Below the pieces are notes generated by a model, which did not search any database, was not told the origin of the DNA, and saw only the letters and a list, made by a program, of their open reading frames with translations. Positions 53,577 to 63,918 of a stretch of DNA of 64,000 nucleotides are shown here, piece after piece. Made by a program: the position numbers and the translations under genes. Source of the DNA: Thalassotalea mangrovi (lineage in GTDB: Bacteria > Pseudomonadota > Gammaproteobacteria > Enterobacterales > Alteromonadaceae); assembly GCF_005116735.1 (NCBI RefSeq), contig NZ_SWDB01000021.1, positions 109,136 through 173,135 of the forward strand, given 5' to 3'. The first letter of the stretch is position 1. The number at the start of each line of letters is the position of its first letter.

Positions 53577-53840
53577 CTATTCACTGTCTGTTTTATCTGC
53601 AAGCAAGGCTTCCAGTTCGGCCAGTTTCGCTTCCATTGCATCCAGTTTGGCGCGGGTTTTTGCCAGTACCTGAGTCTGTACATCAAACTCTTCGCGAGTG
53701 ACCACATCCAGCTGCGCCAGTTTGCGTTGCAACACCTCTTTAGTTTTCGCTTCTATATCGGTGGCGACGTTTTTCACGCCCGGTGGAATCGATTCAGTGA
53801 TCTGTTTGGCAATTTCTTCAATTTTCTTTGGATTTATCAT
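53577..53840 (-). CDS. ubiK: Ubiquinone biosynthesis accessory factor UbiK
   Basis: 87 aa, matching the YqiC/UbiK (BMFP) family. The N-terminal half contains INPKKIEEIAKQITESIPPG, the conserved amphipathic helix that binds membranes; the C-terminal half is a coiled coil (TRAKLDAMEAKLAELEALL, residues ~62-81) used for trimerisation. In E. coli UbiK acts with UbiJ in the soluble ubiquinone synthesis complex under oxic conditions. It lies between ilvA and rep on the opposite strand and is monocistronic here. A longer opposite-strand frame over the same DNA is not credible. Confidence 0.9.
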   Translation of the reverse strand: MINPKKIEEIAKQITESIPPGVKNVATDIEAKTKEVLQRKLAQLDVVTREEFDVQTQVLAKTRAKLDAMEAKLAELEALLADKTDSE

Positions 53841-54005
53841 AAAGCTCTCGCAATATTTTTTAAGCCGTTAATGTGTTCATATCCTAGCAGTTATAAGCCT
53901 ATTAGCGTAGTGATTACGTCCTATTTGTTCACTTCAGTCTTTCGACAGCGTTATTAATTGGGTAAAATTGCCTGCATTCAACTTATCTGATCAAATAATA
54001 CATTA

Positions 54006-56042
54006 ATGAAGCTCAACCCTCGTCAAAATGAAGCAAAGAACTACGTCAGTGGTCCGTGCCTGGTGCTTGCCGGAGCGGGATCAGGAAAGACGGGGGTGAT
54101 CTGTCAGAAAATTTCCTATTTGATTCAGGAGTGCGGTTATAAAGCTCGTAATATTGCCGCGGTTACCTTTACCAATAAAGCGGCCCGGGAAATGAAAGAA
54201 CGGGTCAGCAAAATGCTGGGCCGGGACCTGACCCGGGGCCTGATGGTGTCGACCTTCCACTCTCTCGGTCTGGATATCGTGCGTCGTGAATTGAAAACGT
54301 TGGGCTTTAAGCCGGGCTTCACCTTGTTTGATGATCAGGACACCCTGGCGCTATTAAAAGAGCTGACCGAAAAGCAGCTGGATGGTGATAAAGAGCTACT
54401 TTCAAGGCTACAGAATAGCATTTCCAACTGGAAAAATGACCTGCTGCTACCGGATGCAGCGATAAAGCAGGCGAAAGGGGAAGAAGCCTCATTGTTTGCG
54501 CATTTTTACAAAGAATATCATCAGCATATGCGAGCGTTTAATGCGCTGGATTTTGATGATTTGATTCTTATACCAACATTATTACTGCGCAACTTTGAAG
54601 AAGTGCGCCTGCGCTGGCAGAAGAAGATTCAATATCTGTTGGTTGATGAGTATCAGGATACCAATGCCAGTCAGTATGAGATGGTAAAATTACTTGCCGG
54701 TGAGCGTGCACGGTTCACTGTGGTTGGCGATGACGATCAGTCGATTTACTCCTGGCGCGGCGCAAAACCACAAAACCTTGTGCTGTTGGGTAAGGACTTC
54801 CCGCAGTTAAAACTTATCAAGCTCGAACAAAACTATCGTTCATCAGGACGTATCCTGAAATGCGCTAATATTCTCATTGCCAATAATCCGCACGTTTACG
54901 ATAAACAGCTGTTTTCTGAGCTGCAATACGGTACCGAGCTCAGGGTGATTCGCACCAAAAATGAAGATCATGAAGCGGAGCGGGTAGCTGGTGAATTATT
55001 GGGTCACCGCTTTTTGAATAAAAGTCAGTTTAAGGATTACGCGATTCTGTATCGTGGTAACCATCAGTCGCGGCTGATTGAAAAAGTTTTAATGCAAAAC
55101 CGCATTCCTTACAAAATCAGTGGCGGCACGTCTTTTTTCTCCCGTTCAGAGATTAAAGATATCATGGCCTATCTGCGCTTGCTGGTTAATCCTGATGACG
55201 ATAATGCCTTTTTACGGGTAGTCAATGTACCGCGCCGGGAAATTGGTCCAGCAACCCTGGAAAAATTAGGTACCTATGCCAATATGCGGCAAATTAGTAT
55301 GTTTGCGGCAAGTTTCGAACTTGGCCTGGAACAGCATTTAACCGGACGAGGCCTGGCTAATGTGCAGCGCTTCACCCGGATGATGGTGGAAACCGAAGAT
55401 AATGCCATGCGTGGCGATACCTCAGCGGTGTTGCGAAAGTTTATCCAGACCATTAATTATGAAGACTGGTTATACGACACGTCACCTAGCGCCAAAGCTG
55501 CAGAGATGCGGATGAAAAATGTGACCCAGTTATTTTCCTGGGTGACCGACATGCTGGAAGGCACGGATATGGACGAGCCGATGACCTTACCTCAGGTGGT
55601 TACTCGCCTGACATTGCGTGACATGATGGAGCGTAATGAGGAAGAAGAAGAAGCAGATCAGGTACAACTGATGACCTTGCACGCTTCCAAAGGGCTGGAA
55701 TTTCCTTACGTCTACCTTATTGGCATGGAAGAAGGCATGTTGCCGCACCAGACAAGTATTGATGAAGACAACGTTGAAGAAGAACGCCGTCTAGCCTATG
55801 TAGGCGTTACCCGCGCTCAGCGGGAGCTTATCTTTACCTATGCCAAAGAACGTCGCCAGTTTGGCGAATTGATTCAGACCGAGCCATCGAGATTTTTATA
55901 TGAAATGCCGCAGGATGATCTTGTCTGGGACCAAGGTGGTGAGAAACGTCAGTCGGCAGAAGAAAAACAACGTAAAGGCCAGGCAGGTGTTGCCGGGCTG
56001 CGAGCCATGCTTGCGGCGAAAAAGGCCGAAACGAATAATTAA
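54006..56042 (+). CDS. rep: ATP-dependent DNA helicase Rep
   Basis: 678 aa superfamily 1A helicase. Motifs in order: [14 protein letters not shown] (Q motif), [16 protein letters not shown] (Walker A, residues ~22-36), [16 protein letters not shown] (Ia), [10 protein letters not shown] (II), [15 protein letters not shown] (III), [12 protein letters not shown] (IV), [20 protein letters not shown] (V) and [14 protein letters not shown] (VI). A 3'-5' helicase that helps replication forks pass bound proteins. UvrD and PcrA share these motifs, but the length and the position next to ilv genes match Rep. Single gene with a leading intergenic promoter region. Confidence 0.93.
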   Translation: MKLNPRQNEAKNYVSGPCLVLAGAGSGKTGVICQKISYLIQECGYKARNIAAVTFTNKAAREMKERVSKMLGRDLTRGLMVSTFHSLGLDIVRRELKTLGFKPGFTLFDDQDTLALLKELTEKQLDGDKELLSRLQNSISNWKNDLLLPDAAIKQAKGEEASLFAHFYKEYHQHMRAFNALDFDDLILIPTLLLRNFEEVRLRWQKKIQYLLVDEYQDTNASQYEMVKLLAGERARFTVVGDDDQSIYSWRGAKPQNLVLLGKDFPQLKLIKLEQNYRSSGRILKCANILIANNPHVYDKQLFSELQYGTELRVIRTKNEDHEAERVAGELLGHRFLNKSQFKDYAILYRGNHQSRLIEKVLMQNRIPYKISGGTSFFSRSEIKDIMAYLRLLVNPDDDNAFLRVVNVPRREIGPATLEKLGTYANMRQISMFAASFELGLEQHLTGRGLANVQRFTRMMVETEDNAMRGDTSAVLRKFIQTINYEDWLYDTSPSAKAAEMRMKNVTQLFSWVTDMLEGTDMDEPMTLPQVVTRLTLRDMMERNEEEEEADQVQLMTLHASKGLEFPYVYLIGMEEGMLPHQTSIDEDNVEEERRLAYVGVTRAQRELIFTYAKERRQFGELIQTEPSRFLYEMPQDDLVWDQGGEKRQSAEEKQRKGQAGVAGLRAMLAAKKAETNN

Positions 56043-56157
56043 TACGGCTTTTACAAATTGACGCCGATTAAGGGATTTTGGGTGATATTGCAGGTTAAGA
56101 AGTAGTAGCTGTTGCCCAATATCTCTGAAACCTGAAACCTAAACGCTTAGGTTTAGT

Positions 56158-58230
56158 CTAGGCACAATCAATGACATCGTCATCGCCGTTGTCATCTACA
56201 TCCTCGGATAAATCAGCCGCTTGTGGACGGGAAATGAAATAGCCCTGGGCATAATCACAACCGGCCTGTTTGACCAGCTCAAGCTGTGCCTGAGTTTCCA
56301 CGCCTTCGGCGACCAGGCGGAATCCAAAGCTGTCACCCAATTCATGTAAACTTCTGGCCAGGGTTAAGTTGCGCTCATTATTTTTAAGTGACTTAACAAA
56401 TGACTGGTGCAACTTGATAAATGCGAAAGGGTAATTACTCAGGTAATTCAATGACGATAAGCCATAACCATAATCATCCAGCGCAAGTTTTACTCCCGCT
56501 GACTTGAGCATTTTCAGAGCCTGTAAGGATTGTTCCGGACTCTGCACGAATGCCCTTTCATTGAACTCAAGAATCAACCGCTCTGGTTGCAGGAAATGCT
56601 TATGAATAATACCGATAAGCTGATTCACCTGATTCTTTTGCTGTAGTTGTCTTGGCGATAAATTCACGCTGACAAAAGTGTTCGGATAATCGCCCTGCTG
56701 GTCCCAGCTTTGCAGCTGTTTGGCAACCGTCGCCAATACCCAGCACTCAATATCAATGATTAAACCGGATTCTTCCGCGACTTCTAGAAAATCTCCGGGG
56801 CTTAGCAAGCCTCGCTGTGGATGCTGCCACCTTAATAAAGTTTCAAACCCCAGGGTTTCTCCCTGTTCAATTTTCTCACTATGCAAATCGGTGATTTTCT
56901 GGAAGTGCAGGACAAATTGCTCTTCTCTCAAAGCTTTGCGTAATTCATGCTCAAGGTTGAGATTTGCCATTAATTGCTGACGCATGGAATCATCGAAGAA
57001 GATAAATCGGCCCTTTCCGAGCGCTTTCGCCTGATACATGGCAGCATCTGCATCTCTTAACACTTGCGCAGCATTTTCATAGTGACGATCACAGACAGTA
57101 ATGCCAATGCTGGCGCTGGAATAAAGCTCCTGCCCGTCAATAACAAAGGGTTTTTCAATGGTTTCAATGATCCGCAGGGCGATATCTTCAGCGTCTTCAT
57201 GTTGCACCAGAGTATCAAGCAAAATGACGAATTCATCGCCTCCGAGTCGAGCCAGAATATCGTTGCCACGAATGCAATCGGCAATGCGTTCAGAGATTTC
57301 AACTAACAACAGATCGCCAATATGATGTCCCAATGTGTCATTGATAACTTTGAAACGATCGAGATCAATGAACAGCACCGCAAAACGATGATCTGGATGG
57401 CGCTTCACATGCTTCAGTGAATGCTCGAGCCGCTCGGAGAACATCGCACGGTTGGGCAATTTAGTCAGGGTATCGTGATGAGCGGCAAAGTACAGCTGTT
57501 GTTCAATCTCACGTCGCTCTTCAACCTGTTTACGCAAGCGTAAGTTTTTTTGCTGTAAATCGGCGGTTCGCTCACCGATTATCTGATTAATATCCTGCGA
57601 ATAGGCTTTGAGCTGGTTTAATGCATGATGTCGTTGAATACAGGCGGAAATCTGACTGGCGATGTAGCGGATTAACTGCAAATCGGCAAGGCAGTTTTTG
57701 CTTTGACTGGCAAAGCCCTTTATCGCCACCAATCCAAACGCCTTTTCCGCCATAGTCAAAGGGGCAATTAACCATACATCAACGAGCTTGGTGTGATCGT
57801 TCCGCACTGGAAACGGTCGCTTTATCAGTTCATTTTCGTTTTCGAGAATGACTATCTGGTCGTGATTCAGGTAAATCGGTTTTGCCGTTGCTGCAACGAA
57901 GTCGAGGATATCCGCATTTAGCTGAGGTTTGATGGGTGCGCAAAAAAGTTCGTTAATGAAGTAGGGATCACGGCCACTATTGTCAAAATGCTCAATGTAA
58001 AGATTGTCGGCCGGAAAATAGCGTTGAATGATTTTTTGCAGCTTGTTGTAAAAGCAAACCAAGTCCGTCTCGGTACTGCAAAGTTCCGATAATTTTAACA
58101 GGCCGGTTTGGATCGTTTTAATATTCTTATATTTTTTCAAAAGCGACCGCAGCTTAGGTACTGTTCGGGAGGTATCCATAACTGGCCCCGTATTGATCAG
58201 TTTGTTTCCTCTCGAATCCATGAAAGGCAC
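56158..58230 (-). CDS. GGDEF-EAL cyclic di-GMP protein with N-terminal GAF-like domain
   Basis: 690 aa, no membrane segment. Residues ~30-215 look like a GAF sensor domain; a short coiled coil (ERTADLQQKNLRLRKQVEER, near residue 225) leads to the GGDEF domain (HDTLTKLPNRAMF, LARLGGDEFVILLDT with the intact GGDEF). The EAL domain begins at EQFVLHFQKI; the signature is ETLLRW instead of EALLRW. Of the metal and catalytic positions, the first Glu, the Asn in VNLSPRQL, the Asp pair in DDYGYGLSS, the Lys of IKLHQSF, Glu in AEGVET and Gln in QGYF are kept. Diguanylate cyclase activity is likely; phosphodiesterase activity is plausible. An alternative start is the Met at residue 18. Confidence 0.9.
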   Translation of the reverse strand: MPFMDSRGNKLINTGPVMDTSRTVPKLRSLLKKYKNIKTIQTGLLKLSELCSTETDLVCFYNKLQKIIQRYFPADNLYIEHFDNSGRDPYFINELFCAPIKPQLNADILDFVAATAKPIYLNHDQIVILENENELIKRPFPVRNDHTKLVDVWLIAPLTMAEKAFGLVAIKGFASQSKNCLADLQLIRYIASQISACIQRHHALNQLKAYSQDINQIIGERTADLQQKNLRLRKQVEERREIEQQLYFAAHHDTLTKLPNRAMFSERLEHSLKHVKRHPDHRFAVLFIDLDRFKVINDTLGHHIGDLLLVEISERIADCIRGNDILARLGGDEFVILLDTLVQHEDAEDIALRIIETIEKPFVIDGQELYSSASIGITVCDRHYENAAQVLRDADAAMYQAKALGKGRFIFFDDSMRQQLMANLNLEHELRKALREEQFVLHFQKITDLHSEKIEQGETLGFETLLRWQHPQRGLLSPGDFLEVAEESGLIIDIECWVLATVAKQLQSWDQQGDYPNTFVSVNLSPRQLQQKNQVNQLIGIIHKHFLQPERLILEFNERAFVQSPEQSLQALKMLKSAGVKLALDDYGYGLSSLNYLSNYPFAFIKLHQSFVKSLKNNERNLTLARSLHELGDSFGFRLVAEGVETQAQLELVKQAGCDYAQGYFISRPQAADLSEDVDDNGDDDVIDCA

Positions 58231-58466
58231 CCTAAAAAATCACGTTAGATCAACAAGTTTATCAGAGTTTTTGTTGATTAACAGAAATATTTGTCTGATT
58301 TTTGTGCACTTAAACCGTCTGAAAAACATACTAAAAACCTCGTACCAACATACGAATATTATCGTCTAGAGTTTGACTCCATATATGGTTGCTCAGTCGA
58401 GGTTGAGGCAAGGATAATGGGAACGGGGAAAGGAATCTGGATTGACCGCCAACAAAGTTTACAAAC

Positions 58467-58494
58467 AAAAAAGCCAGAGGATACTCTGGCTTTT
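58467..58494 (-). terminator. Rho-independent terminator of rpoH
   Basis: GCCAGAG (58473-58479) and CTCTGGC (58484-58490) with loop GATA; on the minus strand the stem is followed by six T (58472-58467). It lies about 26 bp after the rpoH stop. Confidence 0.88.
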
Positions 58495-58520
58495 CATCAA
58501 AATCTTCAGCGCTAGTTTAC

Positions 58521-59387
58521 TCAGATATCGGTGATACCCAGCTTAAGCTTGTTAAGGGCGTTTTTCTCAAGTTGACGAACCCGTTCAGCCGAGATGTCAT
58601 AAGTTTGAGCTAAATCCTGAAGTGTTGCTTTGTCTTCGTCCAGCCAGCGCGCTTTAATGATATGCTGGCTGCGATCATCCAGTGACGACAGCGCTTCAAC
58701 TAGCTGGCTGTTAACATGATCATCCCAGTTGTCAGACTCAACCTGAGTCGATAACTCGGACGATTTATCTTCCAGATACTGAGCTGGCGCGAAGTGTGTT
58801 GCACTACCGCTATCATCGTCAGAGTCTGTCATGTCAAACGCCTGGTCACTGTTAGCCATTCGAGATTCCATTTCGATCACATCTTTACTGGTAACACCCA
58901 GTGTTTCAGCGACGGTGTTAATCTCTTCCTGGTTGAACCACCCCAAGCGCTTTTTGTTCTTGCGTAAATTGAAGAACAGCTTTCGTTGCGCCTTGGTTGT
59001 AGCAATTTTCACGATACGCCAGTTGCGTAAAACAAATTCGTGAATTTCCGCTTTAATCCAATGAACCGCAAATGAAACCAGGCGAACACCAACATCAGGA
59101 TTGAAGCGTTTTACTGCTTTCATCAAACCTACGTTTCCTTCCTGGATCAGATCAGCCTGAGCTAAGCCATAACCGGAGTAACCTTTGGCAATATGGATCA
59201 CGAATCGTAGATGAGACATGATCAGCTCCTGAGCCGCGTTTAAATCATCTTCATGATAAAGTCGCGATGCCAGTTCTTGCTCACGTTCGGCACTGAGCAT
59301 AGGAATACTGTAAGCAGATTGCACGTACGCTTCGATGCTACCACTCTGGGGAACAGTCAATGCCATTGATTGCATAGTATTACTCAT
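58521..59387 (-). CDS. rpoH: RNA polymerase sigma factor RpoH (sigma-32)
   Basis: 288 aa. Heat-shock sigma factor that directs transcription of chaperone and protease genes. Region 2: [20 protein letters not shown] (core binding), [40 protein letters not shown] (-10 recognition). The RpoH box [13 protein letters not shown], diagnostic for this sigma, lies near residue 132. Region 4 ends with [23 protein letters not shown] 59387 has AACGAGGT upstream. It stands alone downstream of ftsYEX in the order usual for Gammaproteobacteria. Confidence 0.96.
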   Translation of the reverse strand: MSNTMQSMALTVPQSGSIEAYVQSAYSIPMLSAEREQELASRLYHEDDLNAAQELIMSHLRFVIHIAKGYSGYGLAQADLIQEGNVGLMKAVKRFNPDVGVRLVSFAVHWIKAEIHEFVLRNWRIVKIATTKAQRKLFFNLRKNKKRLGWFNQEEINTVAETLGVTSKDVIEMESRMANSDQAFDMTDSDDDSGSATHFAPAQYLEDKSSELSTQVESDNWDDHVNSQLVEALSSLDDRSQHIIKARWLDEDKATLQDLAQTYDISAERVRQLEKNALNKLKLGITDI

Positions 59388-59595
59388 TCAATACCTCGTT
59401 ATTAGATGGATTTTGGATACTAACACAGCTTTTTCAAGATCGCTAACCCAAAAAACCGGATTCAAAGTTCAAAAAAATTGAACATTCTATAATGAAATAT
59501 AACTGGTTGATTAATATGATTTATATCTAGTTTAGTATAGCCTGATTGCTATTTTTTCAAGGGAGGATTTTCATTTCCACCCTGACTTTGACCGC

Positions 59596-60558
59596 TTAAT
59601 CGGCGTTTGGTTCAATACTTCTTATATGTTTGCGGACCGATATAAAGCTGCCCATAAGACCCAGGAATACCGCAATAGACAATAACAGCCCCAATTCAGG
59701 AAGGTTCAGGCCCTGCATATAAAATTGATTTTCATACAGCTGTGCCAAATCACTGATGGCAGCACCGAGGAACTTACCTAAAAAGCTCACGGTAATACTG
59801 GCAAACAACCCACCAAGGACACCATACCAAAAGCCGGTAAATAAATAGGGACGTTGAATAAATCCGTCTGTCGCACCGACCAGTTTCATTACTGCAATGG
59901 CGTCTTTTTGATTCAATATCGCCAGGCGAATTGTATTGCCGATGATTAATACCACAGAAAAACTGAGTAACGCAGCCAGGGCAAACACGATATCTTTAAT
60001 CAAGACCATAATCGCCTGTAAGCGGGTTAACCACTCTACATCCAGTTTGCCTTGCTCAACTTCACGCTCGCCCTGTATTTTTTCTAACAGGGCTTTAGCA
60101 GCCATTGGCTGCGAATGGCGCTGCGTCGGCGTTACCAGCAAGGTTATCGGCAATGGATTTGAATCAAGATACGCTAATGCATTACCAAATCCCGACAGCT
60201 GTTTAAATTGCTCTAATGCGTCGTCTGCTGAGATATAGCGCACCTGCTGCACTTCCGGATATAGTTTAATGCGCTGCAGCAGATTTTGAGCGCTGGCTTC
60301 TGTTACCGAGCTTTTCAGAAAAACAGAGATTTCCGCCGCCGTTTGCCATTGAGCACTGACTCGCTCTGCATTCTTGCTAAATAAATGCAGGGTCGCCGGG
60401 AGCGCAAGGCTAATGCCAAGAACGAGAATCGTCATTAATGATGCCATCGGCGTGCGCCACAGATCATGAAATGATGCAACAAACTGTTGTCCTAGATGCA
60501 CAGGAGACATCACTCGAGTCAGCAGGGACGGCTTTTTTTGCTTGCTATTACTGTTCAT
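59596..60558 (-). CDS. ftsX: Cell division protein FtsX
   Basis: 320 aa. Integral inner-membrane partner of FtsE; the FtsEX complex activates amidases through EnvC at the septum. Four membrane helices: one near residues 37-58, then a large periplasmic domain (to ~165), and three more after residue ~170. PDIVFALAAL-type helix (KDIVFALAALLSFSVVLIIGN), then MKLVGATDGFIQRPYL and GLYGVLGG-like (GFWYGVLGGLFASI). Start overlaps the ftsE stop by one base, so the two are translationally coupled. Confidence 0.94.
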   Translation of the reverse strand: MNSNSKQKKPSLLTRVMSPVHLGQQFVASFHDLWRTPMASLMTILVLGISLALPATLHLFSKNAERVSAQWQTAAEISVFLKSSVTEASAQNLLQRIKLYPEVQQVRYISADDALEQFKQLSGFGNALAYLDSNPLPITLLVTPTQRHSQPMAAKALLEKIQGEREVEQGKLDVEWLTRLQAIMVLIKDIVFALAALLSFSVVLIIGNTIRLAILNQKDAIAVMKLVGATDGFIQRPYLFTGFWYGVLGGLFASITVSFLGKFLGAAISDLAQLYENQFYMQGLNLPELGLLLSIAVFLGLMGSFISVRKHIRSIEPNAD

Positions 60559-61238
60559 TACACTGCCTCAGCATGGGCCAGACCATCGGTAATCATCTGC
60601 CCCTGTTTCAGAGTCAGGGTGCGGTATTTCATTCTCGCGATTAAGCCCAGATCATGGGTTGCGATCAGAACACAGACACCAACCGCATTAAAATCTTCGA
60701 ACAACTGAATGATATCCAACGATAACTTTGGATCAAGATTACCGGTTGGCTCATCGGCAAGGATAATGGGTGGTTTGTTGACGATTGCCCGGGCAATTCC
60801 AACTCGTTGCTGTTCGCCACCTGACAACATATAAGGCAGGCACTTCACTTTCGTGGCAAGGCCAACCTTATCGAGGGCCGCTTCTACCCGCTTACGAATC
60901 TGGCGGGAGCTTAAGCCTTCGATAACCAGGGGCAAAGCGACATTATCAAATACCGTGCGATCCATTAGCAGGTTATGATTCTGAAAGATCATGCCGATGT
61001 TTCGGCGCACAAATGGTATCTGGGAGTAGCGTATCTTACTTAACTCATTGTTATCAATGATGACCTGACCGGATGTTGGTTTTTCCATCAGGGTAATCAA
61101 CTTCAAAAGCGTACTTTTTCCGGCTCCTGAGTGACCGGTCAAAAACGCCATTTCCCCGGCTTCCAAAGAAAAATTAATACCTTTTAAGGCCTGAAAACCG
61201 CCAGGGTAAGTCTTATTTACGTTTTTAAACTGTATCAT
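60558..61238 (-). CDS. ftsE: Cell division ATP-binding protein FtsE
   Basis: 226 aa ABC ATPase. Walker [17 protein letters not shown] (residues ~34-48), Q-loop [20 protein letters not shown], signature [17 protein letters not shown] and Walker [16 protein letters not shown]. Together with FtsX it controls peptidoglycan hydrolysis during division. It lies 58 bp after ftsY in the same orientation, the conserved ftsYEX operon, with its stop overlapping the ftsX start. Confidence 0.96.
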   Translation of the reverse strand: MIQFKNVNKTYPGGFQALKGINFSLEAGEMAFLTGHSGAGKSTLLKLITLMEKPTSGQVIIDNNELSKIRYSQIPFVRRNIGMIFQNHNLLMDRTVFDNVALPLVIEGLSSRQIRKRVEAALDKVGLATKVKCLPYMLSGGEQQRVGIARAIVNKPPIILADEPTGNLDPKLSLDIIQLFEDFNAVGVCVLIATHDLGLIARMKYRTLTLKQGQMITDGLAHAEAV

Positions 61239-61296
61239 CGACGACTATTGTTCTTATTGTTCAGTTGCTACTCAGTGCTTTAGACTATCACGAGCA

Positions 61297-62559
61297 CTAT
61301 TTTTCGAACAGTGCTTCAATAAAGTCTTTGGCATCAAATTGTCGCAAGTCATCGATACCTTCGCCAACTCCAAGATACTTAATTGGAATCTTGAATTTGT
61401 CAGCTACGGCAAAAATAACGCCACCTTTAGCCGTGCCATCAAGCTTAGTCACCGCCAGTGACGTCAGGCCAACCGCATCATCAAATAGCTGCGTCTGACT
61501 TATCGCATTCTGGCCTGTACCGGCATCAATGGTTAGCATAATTTCATGGGGCGCGTCGGCATCTATCTTTTTCATTACCCGCACGACTTTTTTCAGCTCT
61601 TCCATCAAATGGGCTTTATTTTGTAGCCGCCCAGCGGTATCAGCGATGAGAATGTCGACATTTTTGCTTTTTGCTGAATTCAATGCATCAAAAATCACGG
61701 ATGCGCTATCGGCTCCAGTATGCTGGGCAACAACCTGAATATCATTTCGCTCGCCCCAAACTTGTAATTGTTCAACCGCTGCAGCACGAAAGGTATCCCC
61801 CGCTGCCAACATGACTGACTTGCCCTGGGCTTGAAACTGTTTAGCCAGTTTACCTATGGTCGTGGTTTTACCAACGCCGTTGACACCCACCATCAGGATC
61901 ACTCTAGGTCCGCTAACAGCCGGTTCCTCCGTCGATGTTACACCATCGAGCACCTGATGCAGTTCCTGCTTTAACAGCTCGTACAGAGCTTCGGCATCTT
62001 TTAACTGGCTTCGGCTGGCCGCCTGGGTTAATGAATCGATGATTTTCGTCGTGGTTTCAACACCAACGTCAGCAAGAAGCAGTTGGGTTTCCAATTCTTC
62101 AAATAACTCATCATCGATTTTCTTATCACGAAACAGATCAAATAAGCCGCTACCAATATTCTGCCGGGTTTTGGTTAAGCCAGATTTCAGTCGTTGGAAA
62201 AAACCAAGTTTTTGACTTTCACCTGCAGGTGCCCTGTTATCGTCCTCGGGTATTGACTGCTCTTCTGTATCGAACTTTTCTTGTTCAGCTTGCTGGACCT
62301 GTTCGGATTCCAAATCAAGTTCGGAATCTTCTTTTTGCTCTGATACTTGCGACTCATCTTGCGGAGTTACTGAAGAAACTTCTGCCGCCTCACTTTCCTG
62401 AATTCCTGCGTCTTGATTTTCTTGCTCGACGTGCTGCTGTAACTGCTCGTCAGATGCGTCATTTCCCCGGTCCGGGACCTGAGCTTCGGTCTCAATTTTT
62501 GAATCTGCAGTCTCTTCTGACTTTTTAAACCAGGAAAATAAGCCTTTCTTTTTAGCCAT
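61297..62559 (-). CDS. ftsY: Signal recognition particle receptor FtsY
   Basis: 420 aa. The N-terminal ~120 residues form a very acidic A domain (many Glu/Gln, for example SELDLESEQVQQAEQEKFD), which binds membrane. The NG domain has the GTPase motifs: ILMVGVNGVGKTTTIGKLA (G1, near residue 222), LAAGDTFRAAAVEQL, ILIADTAGRLQNK (G3) and LAVTKLDGTAKGG (G4). It docks SRP-ribosome complexes at SecYEG. First gene of ftsYEX and divergent from rsmD, an arrangement widely conserved in Gammaproteobacteria. Confidence 0.96.
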   Translation of the reverse strand: MAKKKGLFSWFKKSEETADSKIETEAQVPDRGNDASDEQLQQHVEQENQDAGIQESEAAEVSSVTPQDESQVSEQKEDSELDLESEQVQQAEQEKFDTEEQSIPEDDNRAPAGESQKLGFFQRLKSGLTKTRQNIGSGLFDLFRDKKIDDELFEELETQLLLADVGVETTTKIIDSLTQAASRSQLKDAEALYELLKQELHQVLDGVTSTEEPAVSGPRVILMVGVNGVGKTTTIGKLAKQFQAQGKSVMLAAGDTFRAAAVEQLQVWGERNDIQVVAQHTGADSASVIFDALNSAKSKNVDILIADTAGRLQNKAHLMEELKKVVRVMKKIDADAPHEIMLTIDAGTGQNAISQTQLFDDAVGLTSLAVTKLDGTAKGGVIFAVADKFKIPIKYLGVGEGIDDLRQFDAKDFIEALFEK

Positions 62560-62811
62560 AATAAATAAGTTACACTTGATGATCGTTAAATTAGGTGCTG
62601 GCAGGCATTGGTAAAGAGGTCAATCAAGGATAAAATTGTGTTTTGAATACAACCAGCTTTTCCTGATAAACCTGCGCCTGAAATTAAGGTCAGTATAGTA
62701 GCATCTCCGCCGGTGTTTAAAAACCTGAAGAGGCTAAAATCCGCGCATATATCAGGCGCAGGCAGGATTCCCTGTCACAACGCGGACAGATACAGTTAAT
62801 GAGATAAAACA

Positions 62812-63438
62812 ATGGCATCGCAAAAACCTACTCAACGAAATCACAGGCACAAAGACAAACCTCAAAGCAAAAACCAGCAGGCAAAGGCTGCTGGGCAGGT
62901 ACGTGTTATTGCCGGTAAATATCGAGGTAGAAAGCTTCCCGTTATCGATGCCCAGGGATTACGCCCTACCACAGACCGAATCAAAGAAACCGTATTTAAC
63001 TGGTTAATGCCCTATGTTGCTAATGCCGTCTGCCTCGATAGCTGTGCAGGCTCTGGCAGCCTCGGGTTTGAAGCGCTTTCCCGTGGCGCTCAACATGTGA
63101 CATTTGTGGAATTAGAAAAGCTCGCAGCAAAGCAGATAAAAGACAATATAAAGCGCTTACAGGATGAGAATAGTGAAGTATTAAATCAGACTATCCTCAA
63201 CTTAGCATCTAACAGATGTTTTGATCTTGTATTTATTGACCCACCTTTTAATAAGGGTCTGGCAAGTGATATATCTAATTACCTGGAACATATGGGCTTA
63301 TTAACGCCAGATGCAATCATCTATGTAGAGACGGAGACTCAGTTCGATTCGGCCAAACTTCCAGATAACTGGCAACTTATTAAAGAGAAATCGGCTGGCC
63401 AGGTCATGTCGAGACTTTTCCTGAGACACGAAAACTAA
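62812..63438 (+). CDS. rsmD: 16S rRNA (guanine966-N2)-methyltransferase RsmD
   Basis: 208 aa. SAM-dependent methyltransferase that modifies G966 of 16S rRNA. After a basic N-terminal tail (Lys/Gln rich, residues 1-28) come [29 protein letters not shown] (residues ~47-62), [20 protein letters not shown] (SAM site) and the catalytic [12 protein letters not shown] (DPPF motif). Divergent from ftsY. The 3' end overlaps the end of the convergent dodecin gene by four bases. Confidence 0.95.
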   Translation: MASQKPTQRNHRHKDKPQSKNQQAKAAGQVRVIAGKYRGRKLPVIDAQGLRPTTDRIKETVFNWLMPYVANAVCLDSCAGSGSLGFEALSRGAQHVTFVELEKLAAKQIKDNIKRLQDENSEVLNQTILNLASNRCFDLVFIDPPFNKGLASDISNYLEHMGLLTPDAIIYVETETQFDSAKLPDNWQLIKEKSAGQVMSRLFLRHEN

Positions 63439-63650
63439 CTGTATTGAATTCTAAAGCCCACTTTTATCGTGACCTGATAGTGGGCTACCTTTCCATCGAC
63501 TATATGGCCACGGGTCTCCACCACCTCAAACCAATTCATATTACGAATCGTTTTCGACGCTTCATCTAACGCATTCTCTATCGCCTCTTCGATACTGTTC
63601 GGCGAGGATCCGACAAGTTCTACTTTTTTATAAGTGTGATGAGAAGTCAT
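63435..63650 (-). CDS. Dodecin family flavin-binding protein
   Basis: 71 aa, the typical dodecin size (65-72 aa). [22 protein letters not shown] and [20 protein letters not shown] (with the Trp that stacks on the flavin) followed by [18 protein letters not shown] are family signatures. Dodecins form hollow dodecamers that store riboflavin, lumichrome or FMN, or CoA in some bacteria. It is convergent with rsmD and overlaps it by four bases. A repeat-rich region follows upstream. Confidence 0.92.
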   Translation of the reverse strand: MTSHHTYKKVELVGSSPNSIEEAIENALDEASKTIRNMNWFEVVETRGHIVDGKVAHYQVTIKVGFRIQYS

Positions 63651-63730
63651 ATGCCACCTGTTGGTAGGGTATTTAACTGCAAGTATAGACGGGAAACGTC
63701 GTCTCGTTGAGGCTGAAGATCATCTTAAGG

Positions 63731-63790
63731 GTGAGGACTGCGTCGCTGAGGACGTTGTCGGTGACGACCATGTCGGCGAGGACTGCGTCG
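63731..63790 (+). repeat. Tandem array of four 15-bp units
   Basis: Four exact-length units in a row: GTGAGGACTGCGTCG, CTGAGGACGTTGTCG, GTGACGACCATGTCG and GCGAGGACTGCGTCG. Each holds a GAC-NNN-GTC mini-dyad whose centre varies while the GTGAG linker is kept. Confidence 0.9.
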
Positions 63791-63818
63791 AAATACACTT
63801 ACCATTTGCTTTTCTGAG

Positions 63819-63840
63819 ATATCCTGTCGTAGCAGGATAT
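63819..63840 (+). repeat. Dispersed AGAT-hairpin-ATGACGG element
   Basis: ATATCCTG-TCGTAG-CAGGATAT, a perfect 8-bp hairpin followed by GACGG; same family as 44581-44602, in the opposite orientation. Confidence 0.8.
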
Positions 63841-63918
63841 GACGGTTAAAGGTGTTCTCAGTAAACAATGATTGGCTACATTGAGTAAAAAACGGAATTA
63901 ATTGAATTTTTGCTCTTA

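Noticed and set aside
53511-53957. 148-codon plus-strand open frame over ubiK
   Set aside because: It is antisense to ubiK, whose protein is clearly recognisable, and the frame's composition (Phe/Cys rich) looks like a reverse reading of coding DNA.
58291-58515. 74-codon plus-strand frame between the GGDEF-EAL gene and rpoH
   Set aside because: It begins with TTG without a ribosome site and ends inside the rpoH terminator hairpin; no conserved feature.
63661-63849. 62-codon frame at the right edge
   Set aside because: Its middle is the 15-bp tandem array translated (repeated GEDC/VxED), and the end is a dispersed hairpin; repeat artefact.
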